This document shows, piece by piece, positions 1 to 5,404 of a stretch of 5,470 nucleotides of DNA. The DNA lies in NCBI GenBank assembly GCA_947258905.1, contig CAMYKF010000147.1:1-5470 (forward strand), read 5' to 3'. Numbering within the stretch: the first letter of the stretch is position 1; each line of letters begins with the position of its first letter. A program made the translations under genes and the position numbers. This stretch comes from an uncultured Pirellulaceae bacterium. GTDB taxonomy: Bacteria > Planctomycetota > Planctomycetia > Pirellulales > Pirellulaceae. The notes beneath the pieces were generated by a model, which saw only the letters and a program-made list of their open reading frames with translations, did no database searches and was not told the origin of the DNA.

Positions 1-261
1 CGGCCCGCGTATCTGTTTGCGGAAACGGCTGCAAAATTCGAAAGTCAAATTGAGGTGGTCAAGGACGACCAGCGAATTGACGGCAAAAGCGTGCTGTCGA
101 TTCTTACACTGGGCGCCACCAAGGGAACGCAACTGGAACTCGAGGCGACCGGACCAGACGCCCGGGATGCTGTTGTAGCCCTCGCCGATTTGATGACTTC
201 CGGATTTCCCGAGAATCCCGACAGCGAAACCAGCAGCAAATCCGAATCCGGCAGCCAGTAA
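1..261 (+). CDS. ptsH: HPr family phosphocarrier protein, 5' end outside the window
   Basis: HPr is the small cytoplasmic phosphocarrier of the PTS phosphorelay; it takes phosphate from enzyme I on a histidine in a GxHARPA motif. Seen here: the frame opens with RPAYLFAETAAKF, matching the residues just after that histidine in Bacillus HPr (R17-P18-A19), so the active-site His lies two codons before the window. Counting from R17, the serine in DGKSVLSILTLGA falls exactly at position 46, the site used by HPr kinase/phosphorylase in family members. The segment KGTQLELEATGPDARDAVVALADLM fits the last strand and helix. 86 residues are visible, so the whole protein is probably about 102, longer than the usual 85-90. 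The excess is a Ser/Glu-rich tail (ENPDSETSSKSESGSQ) of unknown role. Known of the family: many bacteria lacking complete sugar permeases keep HPr for regulation. Inferred: Ser46 regulation is retained. Identification is firm; whether it serves sugar transport or only regulation cannot be told here. Confidence 0.9.
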   Translation, partial: RPAYLFAETAAKFESQIEVVKDDQRIDGKSVLSILTLGATKGTQLELEATGPDARDAVVALADLMTSGFPENPDSETSSKSESGSQ

Positions 262-294
262 CATCCCGCTCGGCTCCTGTAGCTGATCGGGGTG
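262..294 (+). other. Stem-loop directly after the HPr stop codon
   Basis: The base after the TAA begins an imperfect hairpin. CATCCCG (262-268) pairs with CGGGGTG (288-294) with one G-T wobble, then after one C/T mismatch TCGGCT (270-275) pairs with AGCTGA (281-286), again with one wobble. The loop is CCTGT, giving 13 pairs. No T-tract follows (the next bases are CTCAGGCG), so it is not a classical intrinsic terminator. It may stabilise or define the 3' end of the HPr mRNA; that role is inference. Confidence 0.45.
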
Positions 295-319
295 CTCAGG
301 CGACCAACAAGTTGCCTGA

Positions 320-350
320 TTGATACCCGCAAAAAAACAACCCGTTATCT
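320..350 (+). promoter_or_regulatory. Weak sigma70-like promoter candidate in the HPr-RNase gap
   Basis: The 316-bp gap 262-577 holds no credible gene. Its only promoter-like pair is TTGATA (320-325) and TTATCT (345-350), spaced 19 bp, one or two bases from optimum and partly in an A-rich stretch. If used, it would give the RNase mRNA a leader of roughly 220 nt. Planctomycete promoters are poorly defined, so this is only a suggestion. Confidence 0.2.
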
Positions 351-528
351 GAAACACATTAGCTGCTCCATGATTTCTGCACCGCAACAATTCGGCCTGC
401 ACGGTGGCTTCACACCGGACTTGCGGGCCCCTGCGTGCGTCTTGCCAGCAGCCAAGTCCCCGCCAGCGGCGAAGCGGCATCCTGCATCTTGCCGCCACGA
501 CCAGACCGGTCCGTGTTCGCTGGCTCGC

Positions 529-544
529 GCCCGATTGTTCGGGC
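529..544 (+). promoter_or_regulatory. Perfect hairpin in the leader just before the RNase G/E start
   Basis: GCCCGA (529-534) and TCGGGC (539-544) form a perfect 6-bp stem with loop TTGT, ending 33 nt before the ATG at 578. An A-rich, unpaired stretch (551-570) lies between the hairpin and the start codon. There is no T-tract, so a terminator is unlikely. In E. coli the RNase E mRNA has a structured leader used for autoregulation; a similar role here is inference only. Confidence 0.35.
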
Positions 545-577
545 CTCAACCCAAATCAGAAAAAGAAACACATCGCC

Positions 578-2164
578 ATGAAAAAAGAAATGTTGATCAA
601 CGCGTCGCAATCCGAAGAATGCCGGATTGCGGTCGTGGAAAATGGCCGCCTCGAGGAACTCTATATCGAGCGGGCCAGCCAGGATAACTACGTCGGAAAC
701 ATCTACAAGGGAAAAGTCGTCAATCTGGAACCGAGTATCCAGGCGGCCTTCGTCGATTTCGGTGTCGGTCGCAACGGGTTTTTGCACATCAGCGACGTCG
801 AACCCAGCTACTTTCGCCAAGGCGGCTATGATCCGGCTGAATTGCGGCAACGCGAACGCGATGAAGAACGCGACAATCCGCGTTTCCAGCGTCGACGCCA
901 CCGCTCTAATGGCCGCCCCCGCATCAAGCCGCCCATTCAGGAGTTGTTTCAGCGTGGCGACGATGTGCTGGTGCAGGTGATCAAGGAAGGGATTGGCAAC
1001 AAGGGTCCGACGCTTTCCACCTACATCAGCATCCCCGGTCGGTACCTGGTGCTGATGCCCGCACTGGGCCGAGTCGGCGTCTCGCGAAAAATCGAAGACG
1101 AAGACGAACGCCATCGACTGAAGGAAATTCTGCAAGAACTCAATCCGCCCAAAGGCATCGGGTTTATTGTCCGCACAGCCGGACAGGGCCGCTCCCGCCG
1201 CGAATTATCCCGCGACCTCGCGTATCTGTTGCGGCTGTGGAAGGTCATCTCACGCCGCGTGCAAACCCAGCCCGCTCCGGTCGATATCTACGAAGAAAGC
1301 GACATGATCATTCGCACGATTCGCGATATCGTCTCCACCGACGTCGATGCCATCCTCATCGACAACGACGCTTCCTATCAGCGGGCCCGCGAATTCCTCA
1401 AGATCGTCATGCCTCGGCAAGTCAGTTCGTTGCAACTGTACGAAGGCAAGGATCCACTGTTCCACAAGTACCAGTTGGAACCGGAAATCGCCCAGATCCA
1501 TCGCCGCGAAGTCCCCCTGCCCAATGGCGGCTCGATCGTGATCGACCAGACCGAGGCCCTGGTGGCCATCGATGTCAACAGCGGCAGCTTCCGCACCGAC
1601 GAGTCGGCCGATGAAACCGCCTATCGTCTGAACGTGGCGGCGGCCAGGGAAATTTCCCGCCAGTTGCGACTGCGTGACCTCGGCGGCGTGATCGTCAACG
1701 ACTTTATCGACATGCGGCGTGAAAAGCATCGTCGTGGCGTCGAACGGGCGCTGCGTGATGCCATGAAACGCGATCGAGCCCGCACCAAAATCCTGCGCAC
1801 CAGCCCGTTTGGCCTGGTCGAAATGACGCGTCAGCGAATTCGGCCCGGGATTAAACGCAGTGCCTACAGCGACTGTCCCTGCTGCCACGGTCGTGGCGTC
1901 GTAAAGACGGCCGAAAGCATGTCGCTGGAAGTCATCCGCGTCATCATGCTGGCCGCCCAGCAGCCCAAAGTGGCTGAGGTCAACATCCGCGTCAACGAGG
2001 ACGTCGCCACGTTCCTCAACAATCAAAAACGCAAGGAACTGGCCGATCTCGAAGCCGAAGGCGAATTGGTCATCAAGATTTCCGGCAGCGAAAACGTCTA
2101 CCCGGAACATCTCGAACTGGATTGCACCGACGAGAAAAGCAATCGCATCAACTTGCCGGTGTGA
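578..2164 (+). CDS. rng: Ribonuclease G/E family endoribonuclease
   Basis: Single-strand-specific endoribonuclease of rRNA maturation and mRNA turnover in the cytoplasm; 528 residues, near RNase G (about 490) and lacking the long disordered scaffold tail of E. coli RNase E. Seen: MKKEMLINASQSEECRIAVVE matches the family N-terminus (E. coli RNase E begins MKRMLINATQQEELRVAL), fixing the start at 578 although the frame stays open upstream to 404. The S1 domain begins near residue 38 (YVGNIYKGKVVNLEPSIQAA, GRNGFLHISD). The 5'-end sensor is FIVRTAG (R199, T200). The metal-binding residues of the DNase I-like domain are D332 and N334 (AIDVNSG) and D375 (NDFIDM), with the same 43-residue spacing as D303/D346 of RNase E. 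The zinc-link is C433-P-C-C436. The small domain runs to the end. Odd: a charged, Arg-rich insertion at about 86-115 inside S1. No clear Shine-Dalgarno; the leader before the ATG is A-rich (AGAAAAAGAAAC). It could equally be labelled rne-like; the family is certain. Confidence 0.97.
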   Translation: MKKEMLINASQSEECRIAVVENGRLEELYIERASQDNYVGNIYKGKVVNLEPSIQAAFVDFGVGRNGFLHISDVEPSYFRQGGYDPAELRQRERDEERDNPRFQRRRHRSNGRPRIKPPIQELFQRGDDVLVQVIKEGIGNKGPTLSTYISIPGRYLVLMPALGRVGVSRKIEDEDERHRLKEILQELNPPKGIGFIVRTAGQGRSRRELSRDLAYLLRLWKVISRRVQTQPAPVDIYEESDMIIRTIRDIVSTDVDAILIDNDASYQRAREFLKIVMPRQVSSLQLYEGKDPLFHKYQLEPEIAQIHRREVPLPNGGSIVIDQTEALVAIDVNSGSFRTDESADETAYRLNVAAAREISRQLRLRDLGGVIVNDFIDMRREKHRRGVERALRDAMKRDRARTKILRTSPFGLVEMTRQRIRPGIKRSAYSDCPCCHGRGVVKTAESMSLEVIRVIMLAAQQPKVAEVNIRVNEDVATFLNNQKRKELADLEAEGELVIKISGSENVYPEHLELDCTDEKSNRINLPV

Positions 2165-2278
2165 TCAGGCGCGAGGGATGAGGCGCGAGGCATCAGTCAC
2201 CTCTCCCCTGGCGGGAGAGGTCGCCGCGCAGCGGCGGGTGAGGGGGAAGGCGAGATCAGGCGCGAGGAACGAGGGATG
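2163..2278. repeat. Compound palindromic repeat flanked by 14-bp direct repeats, overlapping the rng stop
   Basis: Two adjacent hairpins form the core: CCTCTCCC/GGGAGAGG (2200-2207 with 2213-2220, loop CTGGC) and CGCCGC/GCGGCG (2222-2227 with 2231-2236, loop GCA), followed by GTGAGGGGG. The core is flanked by exact copies of GATCAGGCGCGAGG at 2163-2176 and 2254-2267. The first copy uses the last two bases of the rng TGA stop. AGGCGCGAGG occurs a third time at 2181-2190, and GAGGGATG at 2173-2180 and 2271-2278. This is the architecture of a REP-type intergenic element. It may also end or protect the rng transcript, but no T-tract is present. Confidence 0.75.
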
Positions 2279-2460
2279 TTATTGGTGACACGCATACTGA
2301 ACTCCACAGGCGATGGGAAATCTGTTGCTGCAGAGAATGAATGCCGGTTGGGACGCGAAACCTTACAGAAAAATGGAATCGCCAGAAACCGGCGGATTTC
2401 GATCGAGAGGTTTCCTTGCGGCCAGTCAGAGCAAGTCGCTGAGTGATGGTATCTTTTAGG
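2279..2460. other. Gene-free spacer between repeat elements
   Basis: No open frame with recognisable protein features was found here on either strand. The only structure noted is a 7-bp inverted repeat, GCCGGTT (2343-2349) with AACCGGC (2387-2393), separated by 37 bp. No tRNA or recognisable small-RNA gene was seen. Confidence 0.4.
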
Positions 2461-2478
2461 CCCGGACGTCAGTCCGGG
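2461..2478. repeat. Short perfect palindrome, hairpin
   Basis: CCCGGAC (2461-2467) and GTCCGGG (2472-2478) form a perfect 7-bp stem with loop GTCA. TTTTAGG precedes it and TT follows, so read on the minus strand it is a GC-rich stem followed by CCTAAAA, only faintly terminator-like for the helicase transcript. More likely it is another small palindromic repeat; other copies in this genome would have to be looked for. Confidence 0.5.
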
Positions 2479-2546
2479 TTGACCAGGGTGGCACAGAACA
2501 AGCCCGGGAGTGACGGCCGTAGAAACCTGCCTGTGAAGAAATCAAA

Positions 2547-2638
2547 GTAGCAGGCACAGGGACTGTGCCGTCTGCTTCTTAAAGTCAGAAAACACGAGTG
2601 TCTTCCGACAGCCACGGCACACGGAGTGTGCCTGCTAC
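2547..2638. repeat. Inverted pair of palindromic units (BIME/MITE-like) between convergent genes
   Basis: A 25-bp unit occurs twice in opposite orientation. Unit A (2547-2571) reads GTAGCAGGCACA, five variable bases, TGTGCCGT. Unit B is the same on the minus strand (2638 down to 2614) with a different five-base centre. Each unit folds by itself: GGCACAG/CTGTGCC around GGA at 2553-2569, and GGCACAC/GTGTGCC around GGA at 2616-2632. The outer ends form a 12-bp perfect inverted repeat, so the whole 92 bp can also fold as one long hairpin. This is the plan of paired REP elements (BIMEs). It lies about 45 bp past the helicase stop and could act as a transcript-end structure for both convergent genes; that is inference. 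Confidence 0.75.
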
Positions 2639-2684
2639 CTTTCGCAGCCAATTTTTCACAGCCAGCCTCTCCGCGACTCGATCA

Positions 2685-4700
2685 TCAATCGGCCACCGGT
2701 AGCCCTTCAAACACGACGGGCACATCCGGCAGCGCCTCGACAAACGCCCGCCCGTAACGCCGTTGGTGGATTCGCGGATCCAGCACCACCACGATCCCCT
2801 CATCGGTGGCACTGCGAATCAGTCGCCCGAACCCCTGTTTGAATTTTATGACCGCTTCGGGTACCTGGTAATCCATAAACGGATTGCCACCGGCTTCCCT
2901 GATCGCCTCCATGCGGGCTTCCAGCAATGGATGATCGGGCACGCTGAAGGGCAACCGCGTAATGATCACGTTTTGCAGGGCCTCACCCGGTACGTCGACG
3001 CCCTGCCAGAAACTGTCGGTTCCCAAAAGCACGCCCCGTGGGTGCTTGCGGAACATCTCCAGCAACCGGCTTCGCGGCACACCATCCGCTTGGGAATACA
3101 GGGCATAGTTGTTACGCGTCAGCCAGGCGGTCAGCTGGGCAGCCGTGCGTCGCAGCGCATCGTAACTGGTAAACAGTACAAACGCGTGGCCATCGGTCTT
3201 TTCCACATAGTGCTTGATGGCATCCACCGATTGCCGAAAGTGCGTGTCACGATCACGGACCGGATCGGCCATGTCCTGGACCAGGATCAATTTGGCCTGC
3301 AGCGAATAATCAAATGTGCTGCCCAGTTCCAAAGTCTGGCAGTTGGTCAGGCCAATGCGGCTTTTGAAGAAGTCGAATGAGTGCTCACCGCCGGTCGCCA
3401 GCGTCGCGCTGGTCAAAATGACGCTGTCCGTTTTATCGAAAAGCTCTTCTCGCAACGTCGGTCCGATATCGATGGGTGCGGCCGTCAATTCGATACTGCG
3501 GCGGCGGCCCCGGCGTTGCTTCGATTCCATCCAGTACACCGCACCTTCCAGAGCCTGCAGCCGCCATTGTTCCAGTCCCGCCGACAGCCCGGTCAGCCGG
3601 TCGTGAGCCGACAGCAGGTCCTGCTTTTCCGCTTCGTCCCTGATCTTCCCGGCCGCCGTTTTAACGAATCCGGCGACGGCATCCAGCGCGGGCGACAACT
3701 GGTTTTGCACGATTCCGGCCTTACGCACCCGCACCGTCATGGCGGCGGATTCCTCGCCCGTCTTGCGAGCGGCCCAGTGCAACACGTCGTCAAAAAACTC
3801 CTGGGCCACCACGTGTGCCTGAATCACCTTGCGCTGACCTTCGCCCAAGCGGTGATGCACCAGCAGCCCCTTGTTGGTCGCGTCGTTATAGAGCTTGTTC
3901 AGCGTGTATTCGACCTGGCCCTGGGTGATGGATAATCCCAGGTGATTGCCGGCCACCTGCTCGACCGTATGGGCCTCGTCCAGAATCACGGCGTCGTAAT
4001 CGGGCAGGATGCTGACGCCGAGGCGACGTAGCGACAAATCGACAAAGAACAGTGCGTGGTTCACCACCAGCAATTGGGCGTTTTGCATACGGCGGCGGGC
4101 GCGAAAATAAAAACAGTCTTTATGACGCGGACAATTGCGGCCCATGCAGTTGCCGCTGTCACTGGCCACTTCGTCCCAAACCTGCGGCGTGATGCGGAAA
4201 TCAATGTCGGCTTTGGACCCGTCCCGCGAGCCCTCAACCCACTGGCGAATGGCCTGCAGTTCATCGACTTGCTGTTCGTCGTTAAACAGGGCAGGGGCCT
4301 TTTTCAGGGCCTGTTGCATTCGCCGCAAACTGATGTAGTTGCCACGGCCCTTGGCGAGGATTGCCGAGAACTCGCGCGGCAAGACACTTTGCACCAGCGG
4401 GATGTCCTTGTTGATCAGTTGTTCCTGCAGGCTGATCGTGTGCGTGGAAACGACGATGCGTTTGGATTTGGCATCGTCGTCGCCAAATTCCTGTTGTTCG
4501 GTGGCGGCCAGAATGGCGGGAACCAGATACGCCAGGCTTTTGCCCACACCCGTCCCCGCTTCCACGATCAAATGCCGTTTGGAAGTAATCGCATCGTAGA
4601 CGGCGTCAGCCATTTTCAGCTGCTGCGGGCGATCTTCGTATTGTTCCAGCCGCCGGGCGATCAGTTGACCGGGCCCCAGCACATCGTGAGTTGTCAGCAT
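2685..4700 (-). CDS. dinG: DinG/YoaA-type ATP-dependent DNA helicase with a substituted iron-sulfur ligand
   Basis: Superfamily 2 XPD/DinG-type helicase, 671 residues. Known members are 5'-to-3' helicases that unwind D-loops, R-loops and forked DNA in repair. Seen in order: RPQQ near residue 24 (Q-motif); Walker A EAGTGVGKS (K54); the iron-sulfur region; DEAH box (D241-H244); TSATL (430-434); SFWQGVD; and motif VI QGFGRLIR (Q622, R626, R629). Family members carry four cysteines for a 4Fe-4S cluster. Here C185, C190 and C196 keep the family spacing, but the first ligand site in GRGNYISLRR is Ser124, and the only other cysteine lies in the C-terminal half (LTNCQ). Start: ATG at 4700 gives MLTTHDVLGPG, close to the YoaA N-terminus; ATG at 4715 and TTG at 4718 are in-frame alternatives, and none has a clear Shine-Dalgarno. 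No exonuclease domain is present. It converges on rng. The family is certain; the exact orthologue (dinG or yoaA) is not. Confidence 0.93.
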   Translation of the reverse strand: MLTTHDVLGPGQLIARRLEQYEDRPQQLKMADAVYDAITSKRHLIVEAGTGVGKSLAYLVPAILAATEQQEFGDDDAKSKRIVVSTHTISLQEQLINKDIPLVQSVLPREFSAILAKGRGNYISLRRMQQALKKAPALFNDEQQVDELQAIRQWVEGSRDGSKADIDFRITPQVWDEVASDSGNCMGRNCPRHKDCFYFRARRRMQNAQLLVVNHALFFVDLSLRRLGVSILPDYDAVILDEAHTVEQVAGNHLGLSITQGQVEYTLNKLYNDATNKGLLVHHRLGEGQRKVIQAHVVAQEFFDDVLHWAARKTGEESAAMTVRVRKAGIVQNQLSPALDAVAGFVKTAAGKIRDEAEKQDLLSAHDRLTGLSAGLEQWRLQALEGAVYWMESKQRRGRRRSIELTAAPIDIGPTLREELFDKTDSVILTSATLATGGEHSFDFFKSRIGLTNCQTLELGSTFDYSLQAKLILVQDMADPVRDRDTHFRQSVDAIKHYVEKTDGHAFVLFTSYDALRRTAAQLTAWLTRNNYALYSQADGVPRSRLLEMFRKHPRGVLLGTDSFWQGVDVPGEALQNVIITRLPFSVPDHPLLEARMEAIREAGGNPFMDYQVPEAVIKFKQGFGRLIRSATDEGIVVVLDPRIHQRRYGRAFVEALPDVPVVFEGLPVAD

Positions 4701-4718
4701 CAAACGGAATGTCATCAA

Positions 4719-4735
4719 CGTGAAGTGGTTTCACG
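4719..4735 (-). promoter_or_regulatory. Perfect inverted repeat just upstream of the helicase start
   Basis: CGTGAA (4719-4724) and TTCACG (4730-4735) form a perfect 6-bp inverted repeat with a 5-base centre. It lies 18 bp upstream of the preferred ATG (4700) and touches the alternative starts at 4715-4718. It could be a repressor operator or an mRNA hairpin at the ribosome site. It does not match the E. coli or Gram-positive LexA boxes, although E. coli dinG is SOS-controlled. Its function is unknown. Confidence 0.35.
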
Positions 4736-4833
4736 CCAATATCCCAATCCAGATCCTGATGCGACAGGGTACCGAATTTGCATTTTGCAATTTCAGTAGT
4801 TCCAAAAAACCGTCGATTTGAACTGGGCCACCA

Positions 4834-4892
4834 GCCGCGAATGCGGCGACAGCTCATTCCGAGCTGTACACCTGCTGTCGCGGCTTCGCCGC
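4834..4892. repeat. Cluster of three hairpins with alternative pairing
   Basis: GCCGC/GCGGC around GAAT (4834-4847), ACAGCTC/GAGCTGT around ATTCC (4849-4867) and GCGGC/GCCGC around TTC (4880-4892) lie in a row. In addition GCGACAGC (4846-4853) can pair perfectly with GCTGTCGC (4874-4881), which excludes the first two small stems, so two competing folds exist. This looks like REP-type repeat DNA; there is no evidence that it is transcribed. Confidence 0.55.
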
Positions 4893-4916
4893 TGATCCTT
4901 GATTTGCCGATGGAAA

Positions 4917-4962
4917 CCCCAGGCCGAAGCCTGGGGCTACACGCTAACGCCGCTTTCGCGGC
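4917..4962. repeat. Two palindromes, CCCCAGGC hairpin and GCCGC hairpin
   Basis: CCCCAGGC (4917-4924) and GCCTGGGG (4929-4936) form an 8-bp stem closed by CGAA. After GCTACACGCTAAC, GCCGC (4949-4953) and GCGGC (4958-4962) form a second stem with loop TTTC. From memory the CCCCAGGC...GCCTGGGGCTAC pattern is common in planctomycete intergenic DNA; a genome-wide count would be needed to confirm that. Confidence 0.6.
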
Positions 4963-5108
4963 TGTCCATCGCCAGTAATGTTCCAGACGACGCGTGTTAA
5001 CAACCTGCCGATAATTCATTAGCAGAACTGCCGATTTGAACAAAAGGTCGGCCTGGGATTCGGCCTGGTCTCGTAAATTTGCAACTACTGAATTTGCATT
5101 TTGGTGAG

Positions 5109-5153
5109 GTGGCATCCGCCCTCGGACTTCGCTGGACTCAGTCGCACTGCCAC
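5109..5153. repeat. Inverted repeat GTGGCA...TGCCAC
   Basis: GTGGCA (5109-5114) and TGCCAC (5148-5153) bracket 33 bp containing GGACT twice (5124-5128, 5134-5138) and a short GACT/AGTC pairing (5125-5128 with 5140-5143). It lies between the putative element ending at 5098 and the small open frame ending at 5179, and looks like another small intergenic repeat. The pairing is weaker than in the other elements of this window. Confidence 0.35.
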
Positions 5154-5178
5154 CGTCTGCCCGAAGGAAGGCAACTGG

Positions 5179-5394
5179 TTACACCTCAGCCGGGTGGTAG
5201 AAGGCAAAAGTGCCTTGCCCGGCTGCCTCATCCTTGGCGGTTGCCAGTGAAATGTCCGGCGTCTCGGCGGAGTTGACTGCATCGGTGGTCTCCAGTTCGT
5301 CGGCATCGATTTCGGTCAGCAACTCAGCGAGGATATCGCCGATGTGTTGCATGCCGCGGCGGCGAGTCGATCGTTTGCGTCGTCTGCGTTTCAT
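5179..5394 (-). CDS. Hypothetical small basic protein, 71 residues
   Basis: I do not recognise this protein. It starts MKRRRRKRSTRRRG, with ten Arg/Lys among the first 13 residues, followed by a short hydrophobic helix-like stretch (MQHIGDILAELLTEI) and then an acidic, Thr/Ala-rich tail ending GTFAFYHPAEV. A basic start suggests nucleic-acid or ribosome binding, but that is inference. The HIGDILAELL phrase loosely recalls the first helix of DUF721/DciA proteins; the rest does not, and the protein is shorter than that family, so I do not name it so. For coding: an ATG with AAGGGG 10 nt upstream and mostly G/C third positions. Against it: small size, and the last dozen codons lie inside a palindromic repeat, suggesting the 3' end was rewritten by repeat insertion or that the frame is fortuitous. 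A second in-frame ATG gives MQHIGD (57 residues). Confidence 0.45.
   Translation of the reverse strand: MKRRRRKRSTRRRGMQHIGDILAELLTEIDADELETTDAVNSAETPDISLATAKDEAAGQGTFAFYHPAEV
5187..5225. repeat. Bipartite hairpin inside the 3' end of the small open frame
   Basis: The outer stem CAGCCGGG (5187-5194) pairs with CCCGGCTG (5218-5225), and the inner stem AAGGCA (5201-5206) pairs with TGCCTT (5211-5216) around AAAG. All pairs are perfect; the internal loop is TGGTAG on one side and a single G on the other. The structure lies within the last codons of the minus-strand frame ending at 5179. It may be a mobile palindromic repeat or a transcript-end hairpin; no T-run follows on the minus strand. Confidence 0.6.
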
Positions 5395-5404
5395 GATGAA
5401 GAAA

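Larger units (their letters stand above)
4786..5098. mobile_element. Putative non-autonomous element bounded by 21-bp inverted repeats
   Basis: Positions 4786-4806 and the reverse complement of 5078-5098 agree at 19 of 21 bases, with the shared core TTCAGTAGTT. The 313 bp between them encode no credible protein and hold a cluster of palindromes (listed separately), plus a short direct repeat TCGGCCTGG at 5048-5056 and 5060-5068. The 14-mer GAATTTGCATTTTG occurs at both edges (4774-4787 and 5090-5103) as a direct repeat overlapping the inverted repeats. Together these resemble a MITE-like element in the space upstream of the helicase gene. There is no transposase and no clean target-site duplication, and other genomic copies cannot be checked here, so this is a structural inference. 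Confidence 0.5.

Noticed and set aside
404..577. In-frame upstream extension of the RNase (58 extra residues)
   Set aside because: The added residues show no family similarity, whereas MKKEMLINAS at 578 matches the conserved N-terminus of RNase G/E.
1250..2110. Long open frame antisense to rng (minus strand)
   Set aside because: It is the mirror of a strongly conserved coding frame, with low-complexity content (repeated F, D, G, V) and no recognisable domain.
2200..2236. Intrinsic terminator of rng
   Set aside because: The hairpins are strong but are followed by GTGAGGGGG, not a T-run, and they belong to a repeat structure; a terminator call is not supported.
2163..2638. CRISPR array
   Set aside because: The repeats are palindromic, inverted or irregularly spaced, with no regular repeat-spacer unit and no cas genes.
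2469..2651. 60-residue minus-strand open frame
   Set aside because: It is a translation of the inverted palindromic units (GSRHTPCAV and RRHSPCAC are the two units), not a gene.
4056..4799. 247-residue plus-strand open frame opposite the helicase
   Set aside because: It lies antisense to the conserved Walker A and iron-sulfur regions and has no family features; it is a by-product of codon bias.
4774..5103. Target-site duplication of the putative element (GAATTTGCATTTTG)
   Set aside because: The 14-mer overlaps the inverted repeats instead of lying outside them, so it cannot be called a simple duplication of the target.
4606..5115. 169-residue minus-strand open frame spanning the repeat region
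   Set aside because: It overlaps the helicase N-terminus out of frame and translates palindromes (for example SPRLRPGVS from the CCCCAGGC hairpin). It is most likely spurious.
5079..5306. Overlapping short frames at 5079-5276 (+) and 5085-5306 (-)
   Set aside because: Both run through the palindromic repeats, have no start-site support and no protein-like composition.
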